Shown here: one piece after another, positions 33,047 through 41,072 of the stretch
How positions within the stretch are numbered: the stretch's first letter is position 1
Layout of the letters: each line of letters begins with the position of its first letter
Source of the DNA: Leifsonia aquatica H1aii
GTDB taxonomy: Bacteria > Actinomycetota > Actinomycetes > Actinomycetales > Microbacteriaceae
Reading direction: 5' to 3'
DNA length: 64,000 bases
Assembly: GCF_000633535.1 (NCBI RefSeq)
Contig: NZ_AYMR01000014.1
Coordinates: 28,605-92,604, forward strand
Notes under the pieces: model-generated
The model's input: only the letters and a program-made list of their open reading frames with translations
Database searches by the model: none
Told to the model about the DNA's origin: nothing
Position numbers and translations under genes: made by a program

Positions 33047-34333
33047 GTGCCCGCGATCGTGATCATCGGCGCCCAGTGGGGCGACGAAGGCAAAGGCAAA
33101 GCGACCGACCTCCTCGGCAGCCGCATCGACTACGTCGTGAAGTTCAACGGCGGAAACAACGCCGGGCACACGGTCGTCGTCGGTGACGAGAAGTACGCGC
33201 TTCACCTCCTGCCGTCGGGGATCCTGACCGAGGGCGTGACCCCGGTCATCGCCAACGGCGTGGTGGTCGACATCGAGGTGCTCTTCGAGGAGCTGGACGG
33301 GCTGATCGCCCGCGGCGTCGACGTCTCGCGCCTCAAGGTCTCGTCCAACGCCCACGTGATCACGCAGTACCACCGCACCATCGACAAGGTGACGGAGCGC
33401 TTCCTCGGCAAGCGCCAGATCGGCACCACCGGCCGCGGCATCGGCCCGACCTACGCCGACAAGATCAACCGCGTCGGCATCCGCATCCAGGACCTCTTCG
33501 ACGAGAACATCCTGCGCCAGAAGGTCGAGGGCGCCCTCGACCAGAAGAACCACCTGCTGGTGAAGGTCTACAACCGTCGTGCGATCTCGGTCGACGAGAT
33601 CGTCGAGCAGCTGCTGAGCTACGCCGAGCGCCTGCGCCCGATGGTCGTCGACTCCTCCCTGCTGCTGCACCGCGCGCTCGAGGACGGCAAGTACGTGCTC
33701 TTCGAGGGCGGCCAGGCCACCATGCTCGACGTCGACCACGGCACCTACCCGTTCGTCACCTCCTCCAGCTCGACCTCGGGCGGCGCGGCCATCGGCTCCG
33801 GCATCGGCCCGAACCGCATCGACCGCGTCATCGGCATCGTCAAGGCGTACACGACCCGCGTCGGCGCCGGCCCGTTCCCGACCGAGCTGTTCGACGAGTG
33901 GGGCGAGTTCCTGCGCGAGCGCGGGTTCGAGTTCGGCACCACCACCGGCCGCCCGCGCCGCACCGGCTGGTACGACGCCCCCGTCGCCCGGTACACCGCG
34001 CGCATCAACGGCGTGACCGACTTCGTGCTGACCAAGCTCGACACCCTCACCGGCATCGAGCGAATCCCGGTCTGCGTCGCCTACGACGTCGACGGCGTGC
34101 GCATGGACGAGGTCCCGGCGTCGCAGAGCGACTTCCACCACGCGGTGCCGATCTATGAGGAGTTCCCGGGCTGGACCGAGGACATCAGCGGCGCCCGGAC
34201 CTTCGAGGATCTGCCGAAGAACGCGCAGGACTACGTGCTGACGCTCGAGCGCATGTCCGGCGCCCGCATCTCGGCGATCGGCGTGGGCCCGGCCCGCGAC
34301 GAGATCGTCGTCCGCCACGACCTGGTCGACTGA
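33047..34333 (+). CDS. purA: adenylosuccinate synthetase
   Basis: 428 residues, family length. It converts IMP and aspartate to adenylosuccinate with [20 protein letters not shown] (P-loop, residues 5-21), [19 protein letters not shown] and [13 protein letters not shown] are diagnostic. The start is GTG at 33047 with GAGAGGACG at 33032-33040. The frame is open further upstream, but PurA begins here by family comparison. A TAGGAT (32980-32985) may be the promoter -10. It ends in a hairpin shared with the convergent sigma gene. Confidence 0.96.
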   Translation: MPAIVIIGAQWGDEGKGKATDLLGSRIDYVVKFNGGNNAGHTVVVGDEKYALHLLPSGILTEGVTPVIANGVVVDIEVLFEELDGLIARGVDVSRLKVSSNAHVITQYHRTIDKVTERFLGKRQIGTTGRGIGPTYADKINRVGIRIQDLFDENILRQKVEGALDQKNHLLVKVYNRRAISVDEIVEQLLSYAERLRPMVVDSSLLLHRALEDGKYVLFEGGQATMLDVDHGTYPFVTSSSSTSGGAAIGSGIGPNRIDRVIGIVKAYTTRVGAGPFPTELFDEWGEFLRERGFEFGTTTGRPRRTGWYDAPVARYTARINGVTDFVLTKLDTLTGIERIPVCVAYDVDGVRMDEVPASQSDFHHAVPIYEEFPGWTEDISGARTFEDLPKNAQDYVLTLERMSGARISAIGVGPARDEIVVRHDLVD

Positions 34334-34346
34334 GCGTCCCGCTCAG
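34330..34346. terminator. compact hairpin shared by convergent purA and sigma-factor gene ends
   Basis: CTGAGCG-TCC-CGCTCAG is a perfect 7-bp stem with a 3-nt loop. It contains the purA TGA on one strand and the sigma-factor stop on the other, so it can serve both transcripts. The genes are only 9 bp apart. Confidence 0.6.
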
Positions 34347-36544
34347 CCGTCGGTGGCGCCCACTCGCGTGAGCGCGTTCGAGGAGAGGGACGTGACGAAC
34401 GTGACGCCCGTCTCGGGATCGGTGGCGGTGTAGTACGCGCCGGTGATCCCGGAGAGCGACTGCAGCACCCGGCCCTCCTGGTCGACGACGGCCAGGGAGC
34501 CGCCCGCCGTGAACGGCTGGCTGACGAAACGCAGCCCCAGCGCCGGGTCCTCCGACAGGTAGTACGCGTTCGGGAGGGCGACCTCGGCGACCCGGGCGTT
34601 CGCGGCGACGGAGAAGACGGCGGCAGCGGTCCCCAGCTGCTGAGTGACGACCGCCGATTCCGCATCGGCGCTGAGGCCGACCTGGTGCGGTGACGACAGC
34701 CCCGTCCAGGTCACGCGGTGCGCACCGGTGTGCGCATCGAGGACTTCGACGCTGTTCGAGAGGGGGCTGGCGACGAACAGCGTCGTCGCGTCGGGGCTCT
34801 GGGCGACGGTCTCCCCGGCGTTCTGCAGGCCCAGGGGAGCGGAGGCGGAGGGTGCGGCGGCGTCCGACAGGCCGAAGACACTGAGGAAGGGCGACGAGTA
34901 GTTCGCGACGTACAGCAGTCGTGCGTCGCGCGAGAGGGTGACCCCGACCGGAGATCGTCCCGTGGCGACCGTCGAGGTCACGGTCGTCGCGCCGGGCGCG
35001 ATCGTCGACAGTGTTCCCGGCTGGTTGTTGCCGGTGTACTGGCTCACGTAGACGTGCCCGGCCGGGCCGACGGCGATCCCGTACGGCTCGTTCGGCACTT
35101 CGACCGTGCGCAGCAGTGCCATCGTCGTCTCGTCGTACACATACACGGCTCCGGCCCAGCGTGCGGCGACGTAGACGAGCCCCCTCGCGGAGTCGATGGC
35201 GACGCCCGAGCCCTGGGCCGGCATCGTCGTCTGCGCGGTCACCGCGTAGGTCGGTGGTGCCGGTCGTGTCGGCGGCGCCGGCGGGGGCACGGGAACGTCC
35301 GCGCCCGCGCCGGGTGCGGTCGGGAGCGGCGCCGCCGGGAGCGCCCCGGGCGAGGCGTCGGACGTCTCCGCATCGGGGGCGGACGTCTCTGCACCGGGCG
35401 CGGTCCGTCCGGCTCCGGGGCCGCCGTCGCCGGCGTCCGGGGCAGGGCGGCGCGACGACGATGAGTCGGCGACGGGGCGTTCCAGAGGGAGGTCGGAGGG
35501 TGCCGATGGTCCGGAACTCTCCGGGACCGGCGACCGGGTGTCCGGAGGCAGCAGGGGGACGGGGGTGGTGAAGGCCCCGCTCGTCAGCACCAGACCGGCG
35601 ACTCCCACCGCGACAGCCCCTCCCCATCGGGGCAGGAGGCGTTGCGACGAACGCGTGCCGCGGAGCCGTCGCGCCGGGCTCTCGCGTGCGGTGCTCTCGC
35701 GTGCGGGGCTCTCGCGTGCGGTGCTCTCGCGTGCGGTGCTCTCGCGCGCGGTGGCCGACGGTCCCCGGCCGAATGCATCGAATGCTCCCGCTCCGGCGCC
35801 GGCGATCAGCAGCGGGAGGAGCACCACGCGCAGCCGGGAGGCCGTCTGTTCGGCCTCCGCCGCGACCAGGGTGCAGGCTGCGCAGGCGTCGAGGTGCGCC
35901 TCCAACCGCCGCGAGTCGCGTCCGGGCAGCCGATGACGGGCGCGCACGGCCAGTCGGTCGATGACCCAGGCATGCTCGGAACCGGGCTCGGCCGTGGCCA
36001 GGTGCGCGCGGATCCAGGCCTCCCGGAGCCCCTCCTTGGCGCGCCGGGTCAGTTGCGCGACGGCGTTCGGCTTCAGCGCGAGCAGCTCGGCGACGCGGAT
36101 GTTGGTCAGCCCCTCCACCTCGGAGTACCAGAGCGCCTGCTGCCAGCGCTCGGGGAGCGTCTGGAAGGCGCGGACGGTCAGGTCCCGGTCGATCGTCGCG
36201 AGGATGCTGCTCTCCGAGAACCGGTCGTCCTCGAGCAGGTCGGGTTCCAGAGTCGCGGTCTCCCGGTCGCGGCGAGCCCACTCGGCCACGAGGTTGCGGA
36301 TGCTGGTGAACAGGTACGAGCGGAAGCCGGCCTGCGGACCGCCTCCGGCCCGCGTGGCGCGGAAGATGCGGGCGAACGACTCGGCGACCACATCGTCCGC
36401 GTCGAAGCGGCACAGCGTGCGTGCGAAACTCCGCCCGGCGGCATGGTGACGGTTCCAGAGCTCCGCGAACGCGCGCGGGTCGCCCGCACGGGTCAAGGAG
36501 ACCAGTTCGGTGTCGGAGAGGGCGTGAACGGCGGCGTCGGTCAC
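34343..36544 (-). CDS. transmembrane ECF sigma factor with extracytoplasmic beta-propeller
   Basis: 733 residues. Region 2 is at about 11-92 (DADDVVAESFARIFRATR) and region 4 at about 125-175 (IRVAELLALKPNAVAQLTRRAKEGL). HLDACAAC (217-224) is an HxxxCxxC anti-sigma-type motif. A hydrophobic segment (238-256), TARES repeats (263-290) and a second hydrophobic segment (309-325) follow. A Pro/Ala/Ser-rich linker (326-432) leads to a YVTN/YncE-like beta-propeller (433-733). The start is GTG at 36544 after GAGGAT. The propeller is closely related, throughout its length, to that of the divergent wall-anchored protein at 37049: residues 447-513 share 44 of 67 positions by hand count. Probably senses what that protein senses and controls it. 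Fused ECF/zinc-finger/membrane proteins are known in actinobacteria. Confidence 0.82.
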   Translation of the reverse strand: MTDAAVHALSDTELVSLTRAGDPRAFAELWNRHHAAGRSFARTLCRFDADDVVAESFARIFRATRAGGGPQAGFRSYLFTSIRNLVAEWARRDRETATLEPDLLEDDRFSESSILATIDRDLTVRAFQTLPERWQQALWYSEVEGLTNIRVAELLALKPNAVAQLTRRAKEGLREAWIRAHLATAEPGSEHAWVIDRLAVRARHRLPGRDSRRLEAHLDACAACTLVAAEAEQTASRLRVVLLPLLIAGAGAGAFDAFGRGPSATARESTARESTARESPARESTARESPARRLRGTRSSQRLLPRWGGAVAVGVAGLVLTSGAFTTPVPLLPPDTRSPVPESSGPSAPSDLPLERPVADSSSSRRPAPDAGDGGPGAGRTAPGAETSAPDAETSDASPGALPAAPLPTAPGAGADVPVPPPAPPTRPAPPTYAVTAQTTMPAQGSGVAIDSARGLVYVAARWAGAVYVYDETTMALLRTVEVPNEPYGIAVGPAGHVYVSQYTGNNQPGTLSTIAPGATTVTSTVATGRSPVGVTLSRDARLLYVANYSSPFLSVFGLSDAAAPSASAPLGLQNAGETVAQSPDATTLFVASPLSNSVEVLDAHTGAHRVTWTGLSSPHQVGLSADAESAVVTQQLGTAAAVFSVAANARVAEVALPNAYYLSEDPALGLRFVSQPFTAGGSLAVVDQEGRVLQSLSGITGAYYTATDPETGVTFVTSLSSNALTRVGATDG
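35676..35750 (-). repeat. five tandem 15-bp repeats in the sigma factor's TARES segment
   Basis: Five units of the form GNGCTCTCGCG[T/C]GCG (plus-strand reading) encode ARES[TP] repeats between the two hydrophobic segments. Because the unit is a multiple of three, gain or loss of copies would change linker length without breaking the frame. Confidence 0.85.
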
Positions 36545-37048
36545 AGCGATCCTCGTTTCGGGTGCGGACGCAGGGCATCGGGGCGGAAGGCAGGCAGGCT
36601 GACGCAGCCATCCGCGGCGTGATCGCATCACGGCCGGCGGCTGCGGGGGACCGCCTTCGGTCGGGAACGAGGCGGAGAGCGCGGGGACGGGGCGCGCGGC
36701 ACCAGTATCGCACCCGGTCGCTGAGCGAACGCTCCGATCGCGGTCGTCACGGGCCGTTCCCTGGAAATTCGAGGATCCGCGTCACATTTCGGCGATCCGC
36801 GCATGAGGTGAGTGTGGGCATGCCCGATTCGGGTTCGGGCTCCCACGTCCGGGTGCGCCCGGACCGTCCGGCCGGGGAACGGGTCCCTGCGCCGGACGCG
36901 GGCCGTGCGACGACCGTCGCGCGGCCCGCACAACCCCGACCACTCGACCCGAAGAGGACCACTTCCGATGACCACCTTCCACGACCACCGCACCGCGCGT
37001 AGAGTGCGCACACAGCTTGTGCCCCCGAGGCGACAGGAGGTGTCCGGC
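36545..37048. promoter_or_regulatory. 504-bp divergent regulatory region of the propeller sigma factor and propeller protein
   Basis: There is no convincing ORF other than a possible upstream start of the propeller protein at 36968. It holds GGAAATTC (36763-36770), GCGTCACATTTCGG (36779-36792) and a strong hairpin at 36898-36929. GGAAAT would suit an ECF-type -35 box, but no clear -10 partner could be assigned by eye. GAGGAT, the ribosome binding site of the sigma gene, lies next to its GTG. I see no repeat or RNA gene here. Confidence 0.4.
36898..36929 (+). other. strong leader hairpin upstream of the propeller protein
   Basis: GCGGGCCGTGCGACG, a 2-nt gap (AC) and CGTCGCGCGGCCCGC form a 15-bp stem with a single G-U-type mismatch and almost no loop. 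It lies 120 nt before the chosen start (37049) and 38 nt before the alternative ATG (36968). It could be an attenuator, an RNA-stabilising element or a dyad protein-binding site. There is no U-run. Confidence 0.5.
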
Positions 37049-38797
37049 ATGCGGATGCGTGCAGCGTTCCTCCTTGCCGCGCTCGCCGCCGCCATCGGCT
37101 TCGCGATCGCTCCCGCGCCCACCGCGTCCGCCGCCGTCCCGAGCTACCAGGTCGCGCGACAGATCCAGCTCCCCGCCGTCGGCGCGGGGGTCGCCGTCGA
37201 CCCGGCACGCGGCCTGGTCTACGTGGCGGGGCGCAACAGCTCCGCCGTGTGGGTGTACGACGAGGCGACGCTGACCCTGCAGCGCACCATCGCCGTGCCG
37301 AACCAGCCGTTCAATCTCGCGATCGGGCCGACGGGAGTGGTGTACGTCACCCAGTACACCGGCAACAACCTCCCGGGTACCGTCTCGGTGATCGACCCGG
37401 CGACGGACACCGTCGTCGCGACTCTGCCGACCGGCAACTCCCCCGTGGGCGTGACCGTCTCCCACGACGGCTCCCGGTTGTTCGTCGCCAACCTCTCGTC
37501 CGCCTTCCTGAGCGTGTACGATCTCACGGCGCCGGCAGCGCCGGTCGCGCTGGCGAACCTGACCCTCCCCGGCGCCAGCGAGACGGTGACGGAGAGCGCG
37601 GACGGCTCGACGCTGTTCGTCCCGAACAACAACGCCAACGTCTACGTGGTCACGACGGCGACCGGCACCGTGGCGAGCACGTGGACCGGCTTCGCCTCCG
37701 TGCACCAGGTCACCCTGTCGACGGGTGGCAGCCAGGCGTTCGTCTCGCAGCAGCTGGGCGCCACGATGCCGGTATTCTCGGTCGCGTCGAACACGCAGAC
37801 AGGGACGCTCCCGCTCTCGACGACGTACTACCAGACGATCGATTCGGCCCTCGGGTCCGGGTTCGTGACGCAGCCGTTCACCGCCGGCGGCACCCTGGGC
37901 ATCCTGGATCAGTCGACGGGAGCGGTGGTGCAGTCGCTGCCGGGGGTCACGAGCGCCTACTACCCGGCCGCCGATCCGACGACACACCACGTGTTCGTCT
38001 CGTCGATCACCGCGTCCGTCCTCACCGAGGTCGTGCCGGTGCCGCCGACCGTGACGACCGACCCCGTCTCGCAGACCGTCCCCGACGGGTCGACCGCCAC
38101 CTTCACCGCCGCGGCCACCGGTGCCGCCCCGCTCACCGTGCAGTGGCAGTCCAGCACGGACGGCGGCGGGACCTGGGCGGACGTCGCCGGAGCCACCAAC
38201 GCGAGCTACACGACTCCCGCCACCGTCCTCGCCGACAGCGGAACCCGGTACCGTGCGGTCTTCACCGATGTCGTCGGGGCGAGCGTCACCACCGCGGCGG
38301 CGACCCTGACGGTCGTCCCGGTGCCGGTCAGCGTGATCACCGACCCGTCCCCGCAGAGCGTGACGGAGGGGTCGGCGGCGACATTCACCGCGGCAGCGAC
38401 CGGGACCGGCCCGATCACGGTGCAGTGGCAGTCGAGCACCGACGGGGGCACGACCTGGGCCGACATCGCCGGAGCCACCCTTCCCGACTACACCACGCCG
38501 GACACGACGAGCGCCGACGACGGGACCCTCTACCGGGCGGTCTTCACCGGCCCCGGAGCGGACAACACCGCGACGACGGCCTCCGCCGCCCTGACCGTGA
38601 CGGCGTCGACCCCGGTTCCGACGCCGACCCCGACCCCGGGCCCGCCGACGCCGGCTCCCGGGCCGGCGACCGGCTCGGGGACCGGCCTCGCCGACACCGG
38701 CAGCACACTCCCCCTGCTCCCGATCGGCGCGGCCGCCGTCGTGGCACTCGCGGGGGCGGGGCTGGTCGTGGCTGCTCGCCGCCGAGTGCGCGGCTGA
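37049..38797 (+). CDS. secreted, wall-anchored beta-propeller protein with two Ig-like domains and LADTG signal
   Basis: 582 residues. The signal peptide RMRAAFLLAALAAAIGFAI is cleaved after TASA (residue 28). A YVTN/YncE-like propeller (about 33-330) is followed by two Ig-like repeats. Each repeat carries TDPxxQxVxxGxxATFTAAATG and VQWQSSTDGGxTWADxAGAT, in broken form. A Pro/Thr linker, LADTG (547-551), a membrane helix and RRRVRG complete a class E-type sorting signal. ATG at 37049 is chosen because AGGAGG lies 8 nt upstream. An ATG at 36968 with GAAGAGG would add 27 residues. Divergent from the sigma factor that carries the paralogous propeller; probably its target. The ligand is unknown. 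Confidence 0.85.
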   Translation: MRMRAAFLLAALAAAIGFAIAPAPTASAAVPSYQVARQIQLPAVGAGVAVDPARGLVYVAGRNSSAVWVYDEATLTLQRTIAVPNQPFNLAIGPTGVVYVTQYTGNNLPGTVSVIDPATDTVVATLPTGNSPVGVTVSHDGSRLFVANLSSAFLSVYDLTAPAAPVALANLTLPGASETVTESADGSTLFVPNNNANVYVVTTATGTVASTWTGFASVHQVTLSTGGSQAFVSQQLGATMPVFSVASNTQTGTLPLSTTYYQTIDSALGSGFVTQPFTAGGTLGILDQSTGAVVQSLPGVTSAYYPAADPTTHHVFVSSITASVLTEVVPVPPTVTTDPVSQTVPDGSTATFTAAATGAAPLTVQWQSSTDGGGTWADVAGATNASYTTPATVLADSGTRYRAVFTDVVGASVTTAAATLTVVPVPVSVITDPSPQSVTEGSAATFTAAATGTGPITVQWQSSTDGGTTWADIAGATLPDYTTPDTTSADDGTLYRAVFTGPGADNTATTASAALTVTASTPVPTPTPTPGPPTPAPGPATGSGTGLADTGSTLPLLPIGAAAVVALAGAGLVVAARRRVRG

Positions 38798-38853
38798 GGC
38801 TCGGGTCGGCCGGATCGGCGTGCGCCGGCCCGGCCGACCGGCCCCTGCCTCAG
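38794..38853. terminator. bidirectional terminator hairpin after the propeller gene
   Basis: CTGAGGC (38794-38800) plus GGTCGGCCGG (38804-38813) pair with CCGGCCGACC (38830-38839) plus GCCTCAG (38847-38853). The long stem overlaps the ends of the propeller gene and of the convergent acetyltransferase gene. Confidence 0.7.
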
Positions 38854-40136
38854 AACCAGGTGCCGAGGCGGGGCGGGACGGCGGTGCGGAACAGGCGGTC
38901 GAGGGCCGTCGTGTCGCCGGTGATCCGGCCGGCCACGCTCAGAGCGCGGGCGATGTCGTGGCCGAGGTACACGCTGCCGAGGGAGGCGACCGGCAGGGTC
39001 ACGTCGGGTGTGTCCGCCGTCTCCGTCACGGTCGCGACCCCGTCCGTGACGGACAGCCGGAAGCGGCCCCCGGCCAGACCGAGATCGTCGGTCACCTCCA
39101 GCACCAGGTCGCCGTCGCGCTCGTAGCGGCGGGTGGTGAGCGCGGTGGGGACGTCCAGGATGCGCACCCACAGGTGGTCGCGGATGCCGCTGACGGCAGC
39201 GCCCCGGATGTCCGTGACGAGGGCCGGCAGCGGCTCATCGACGCCGAGCCCCCACGCGCGCACCTCGGCGACCAGATCGAGCTCCAGCAGGAACCGCCAG
39301 AGTGCGGTGAGCGCCTCGTCGGTCGCCGCGGCGAGGTGGTTGACCTCCACCGTGTGCCGCACGAAGTCGTCGTTCCCCTTGACGGCGAAGCTGACGAAGC
39401 CCTCCGGCTCGCCGGTGGGGGAGTCGTAGCGCACCAGGCGGTAGCGCTCGGGGTTCTCGCTGTCCTTCAACGGCCCGATCAGCCGGTCGGCCAGGTACGG
39501 CGAGAGTCCGATCTCGCCGGGGCGGGCGGCCATCGTCGCGTCGAGCACGGCGTACCCGGCCTCGCGGTAGTCGTCGGGCTCGGTGAAGGAGAGGCGCCCG
39601 GTCGTCGGACCGCCCGCCCAGCGCGCGCGCTTGGTGTCGACGCGCCAGTCGCTGGCGAAGGTGGCCGGGCCGAAGCCCCAGCGGCCGTAGATGACCGACT
39701 CCGACACCGTCAGGATCGCCAGGGGCAGCCCCAGCCGGTGCGCGGTGCGCAGCTCGCCGCCCAGCAGGGCGCGGGCGATGCCGCGCCGCCGGTGGGTGGG
39801 GGCGACGGTCACCGAACTGATCGCCCAGCTGCCGACACGGGCGCCGCCGGGCACGGTCAATGGCGCGACCCACGCGTTCACGGTCCCGACGGGCTCCTTC
39901 GACGGGAGCGCGTCGTCGTACACGGCCGTCGTGCGACGGTCGGCGAGGTACTCCCGCGACTCCTGGAGCACCTCCTTCGACGGGGCGCCGCTGTGGAACC
40001 CGCGCTGATCCGCGCGGAGCCACTTGTCGAACGCCTCGACGTCGGACGTGTCGACGAGGGCGAGCCGCAGCCCGGCCTCCTCGACCTCGTGGGCGGACTG
40101 CTCGTCGACGGGCGCGTTCTCGTGGCTCTGGTTCAC
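38850..40136 (-). CDS. Eis-family GNAT N-acetyltransferase
   Basis: 428 residues. The N-terminal GNAT acetyl-CoA motif is VTVAPTHRRRGIARALLGG (V/I-x-P-x-x-R-R-x-G-I/L). A central second GNAT-like domain and a C-terminal sterol-carrier-protein-like domain ending in a free carboxylate (PPRLGTWF) match the Eis layout and length. Eis proteins acetylate amines such as aminoglycosides or protein lysines. Leaderless: TACGGT (40143-40148, minus strand) ends 6 nt before the GTG. The GGAGGA adjoining the start is too close to act as a ribosome binding site. Divergent from an ABC exporter across a 21-bp iteron array. Confidence 0.87.
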   Translation of the reverse strand: MNQSHENAPVDEQSAHEVEEAGLRLALVDTSDVEAFDKWLRADQRGFHSGAPSKEVLQESREYLADRRTTAVYDDALPSKEPVGTVNAWVAPLTVPGGARVGSWAISSVTVAPTHRRRGIARALLGGELRTAHRLGLPLAILTVSESVIYGRWGFGPATFASDWRVDTKRARWAGGPTTGRLSFTEPDDYREAGYAVLDATMAARPGEIGLSPYLADRLIGPLKDSENPERYRLVRYDSPTGEPEGFVSFAVKGNDDFVRHTVEVNHLAAATDEALTALWRFLLELDLVAEVRAWGLGVDEPLPALVTDIRGAAVSGIRDHLWVRILDVPTALTTRRYERDGDLVLEVTDDLGLAGGRFRLSVTDGVATVTETADTPDVTLPVASLGSVYLGHDIARALSVAGRITGDTTALDRLFRTAVPPRLGTWF

Positions 40137-40170
40137 TCCTCCACCGTACTCACCGGGCCTCCTCCGCCGC

Positions 40171-40275
40171 GAGGACCGATCGATCCGCCGCCAGGACCGA
40201 ACGGTCCGCCGGGAGGACCGATCGATCCGCCGCCAGGACCGAACGGTCCGCCGGGAGGACCGGGCGGTCCATCGG
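40171..40275. repeat. five 21-bp iterons, each with a GGACCG-N2-CGGTCC-type palindrome
   Basis: Five contiguous 21-bp units start at 40171, 40192, 40213, 40234 and 40255. Each contains a 14-bp dyad: GGACCGATCGATCC (units 1, 3), GGACCGAACGGTCC (2, 4) and GGACCGGGCGGTCC (5). Units alternate in type, giving a 42-bp higher-order repeat. A 21-bp spacing is two helical turns, so all dyads face the same side of the DNA. The array lies between the divergent eis-like and ABC genes, 35 bp upstream of the eis start. A cooperative operator array is the most natural reading. Confidence 0.85.
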
Positions 40276-40349
40276 GAGGATGACGCGGACGCAGCAGGAT
40301 GACGCCATCGTCCGATGTGCGGCGGGGCCGCGACGGCGAGCATGGAGAC

Positions 40350-41072
40350 ATGAACGCACTCGTCGCTGCCCCTCCGGTGCTCAGCGCCTCCGGGCTCACC
40401 AAGACCTACGGATCCGCCGCGGCCCTCGCCGGTGTGGATGTCGCCATCGCACCCGGGGAGTCCGTCGCGATCATGGGCGCCTCCGGTTCCGGCAAGACCA
40501 CTCTCCTGCACTGCCTCGCCGGCATCGTCCGCCCGGACACGGGCTCCGTCGTCCTCGCGGCAGCGCACGGCCCGGTGGAGGTGACCGCCCTGGGCGAGAC
40601 GGAACGGTCGCGGCTGCGCCGCGAGGCGTTCGGCTTCGTGTTCCAGCAGGGTCTGCTGCTGCCAGAGCTCACCGCGGTCGAGAACGTCGCCCTCCCGCTC
40701 ATGCTGGCCGGCGCGCCCCGCGCGGCCGCGGAGCAGGACGCCGCGACCTGGCTGGCGGCGCTCGGCCTCGCCGGGATGGAGCAGCGCCGCATCGGTCAGC
40801 TCTCCGGCGGACAGGCCCAGCGTGTCGCCATCGCGCGGGCGCAGGTCGGCGGGGCGTCGGTGGTGTTCGCGGACGAGCCGACCGGGGCATTGGACTCGCG
40901 GACCTCCGCCGAGGTCATGGACGCGCTCATCGCCTCCACCACCGGCCGAGGCCGCAGCCTCATCGTCGTCACGCACGACGAGAGCGTCGCCGCCCGCTGC
41001 TCGCGAGTGCTCCGGCTGGCCGACGGCCGCATCGTGGACGAGGCCCGCACCCGTCCGGAGGAGACTCGATGA
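40350..41072 (+). CDS. ABC transporter ATP-binding protein, LolD/MacB-type
   Basis: 240 residues. Walker A GASGSGKTTLL (about 43-53), Q-loop FVFQQGLLLPELTAVENVALPL, signature LSGGQAQRVAIARA, Walker B VVFADEPTGALDS and VVTHDESVA are all intact. The FQxxxLLPELTAxENV pattern is typical of MacB/FtsE-type exporters. ATG at 40350 gives a normal length; an in-frame ATG at 40299 would add 17 residues. The stop overlaps the permease start by 4 nt. The iteron array 75-180 bp upstream may regulate it. Confidence 0.87.
   Translation: MNALVAAPPVLSASGLTKTYGSAAALAGVDVAIAPGESVAIMGASGSGKTTLLHCLAGIVRPDTGSVVLAAAHGPVEVTALGETERSRLRREAFGFVFQQGLLLPELTAVENVALPLMLAGAPRAAAEQDAATWLAALGLAGMEQRRIGQLSGGQAQRVAIARAQVGGASVVFADEPTGALDSRTSAEVMDALIASTTGRGRSLIVVTHDESVAARCSRVLRLADGRIVDEARTRPEETR

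Noticed and set aside
34330..34346. Part of a longer repeat family
   Set aside because: The 7-bp stem is unique here and is sufficiently explained as a shared terminator.
36968..37048. Alternative start of the propeller protein at ATG 36968
   Set aside because: Its ribosome binding site (GAAGAGG) is weaker than the AGGAGG before 37049, and the extra 27 residues would precede a complete signal peptide. It is kept only as an alternative.
39860..40275. Collagen-like Gly-Pro-Pro peptides readable through the 21-bp repeats
   Set aside because: The repeats lie between two leaderless or well-supported divergent starts, and the reading frames have no start site of their own. The dyad symmetry and helical phasing favour a DNA-binding role.
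40171..40275. CRISPR array
   Set aside because: Units are contiguous without variable spacers and too short.
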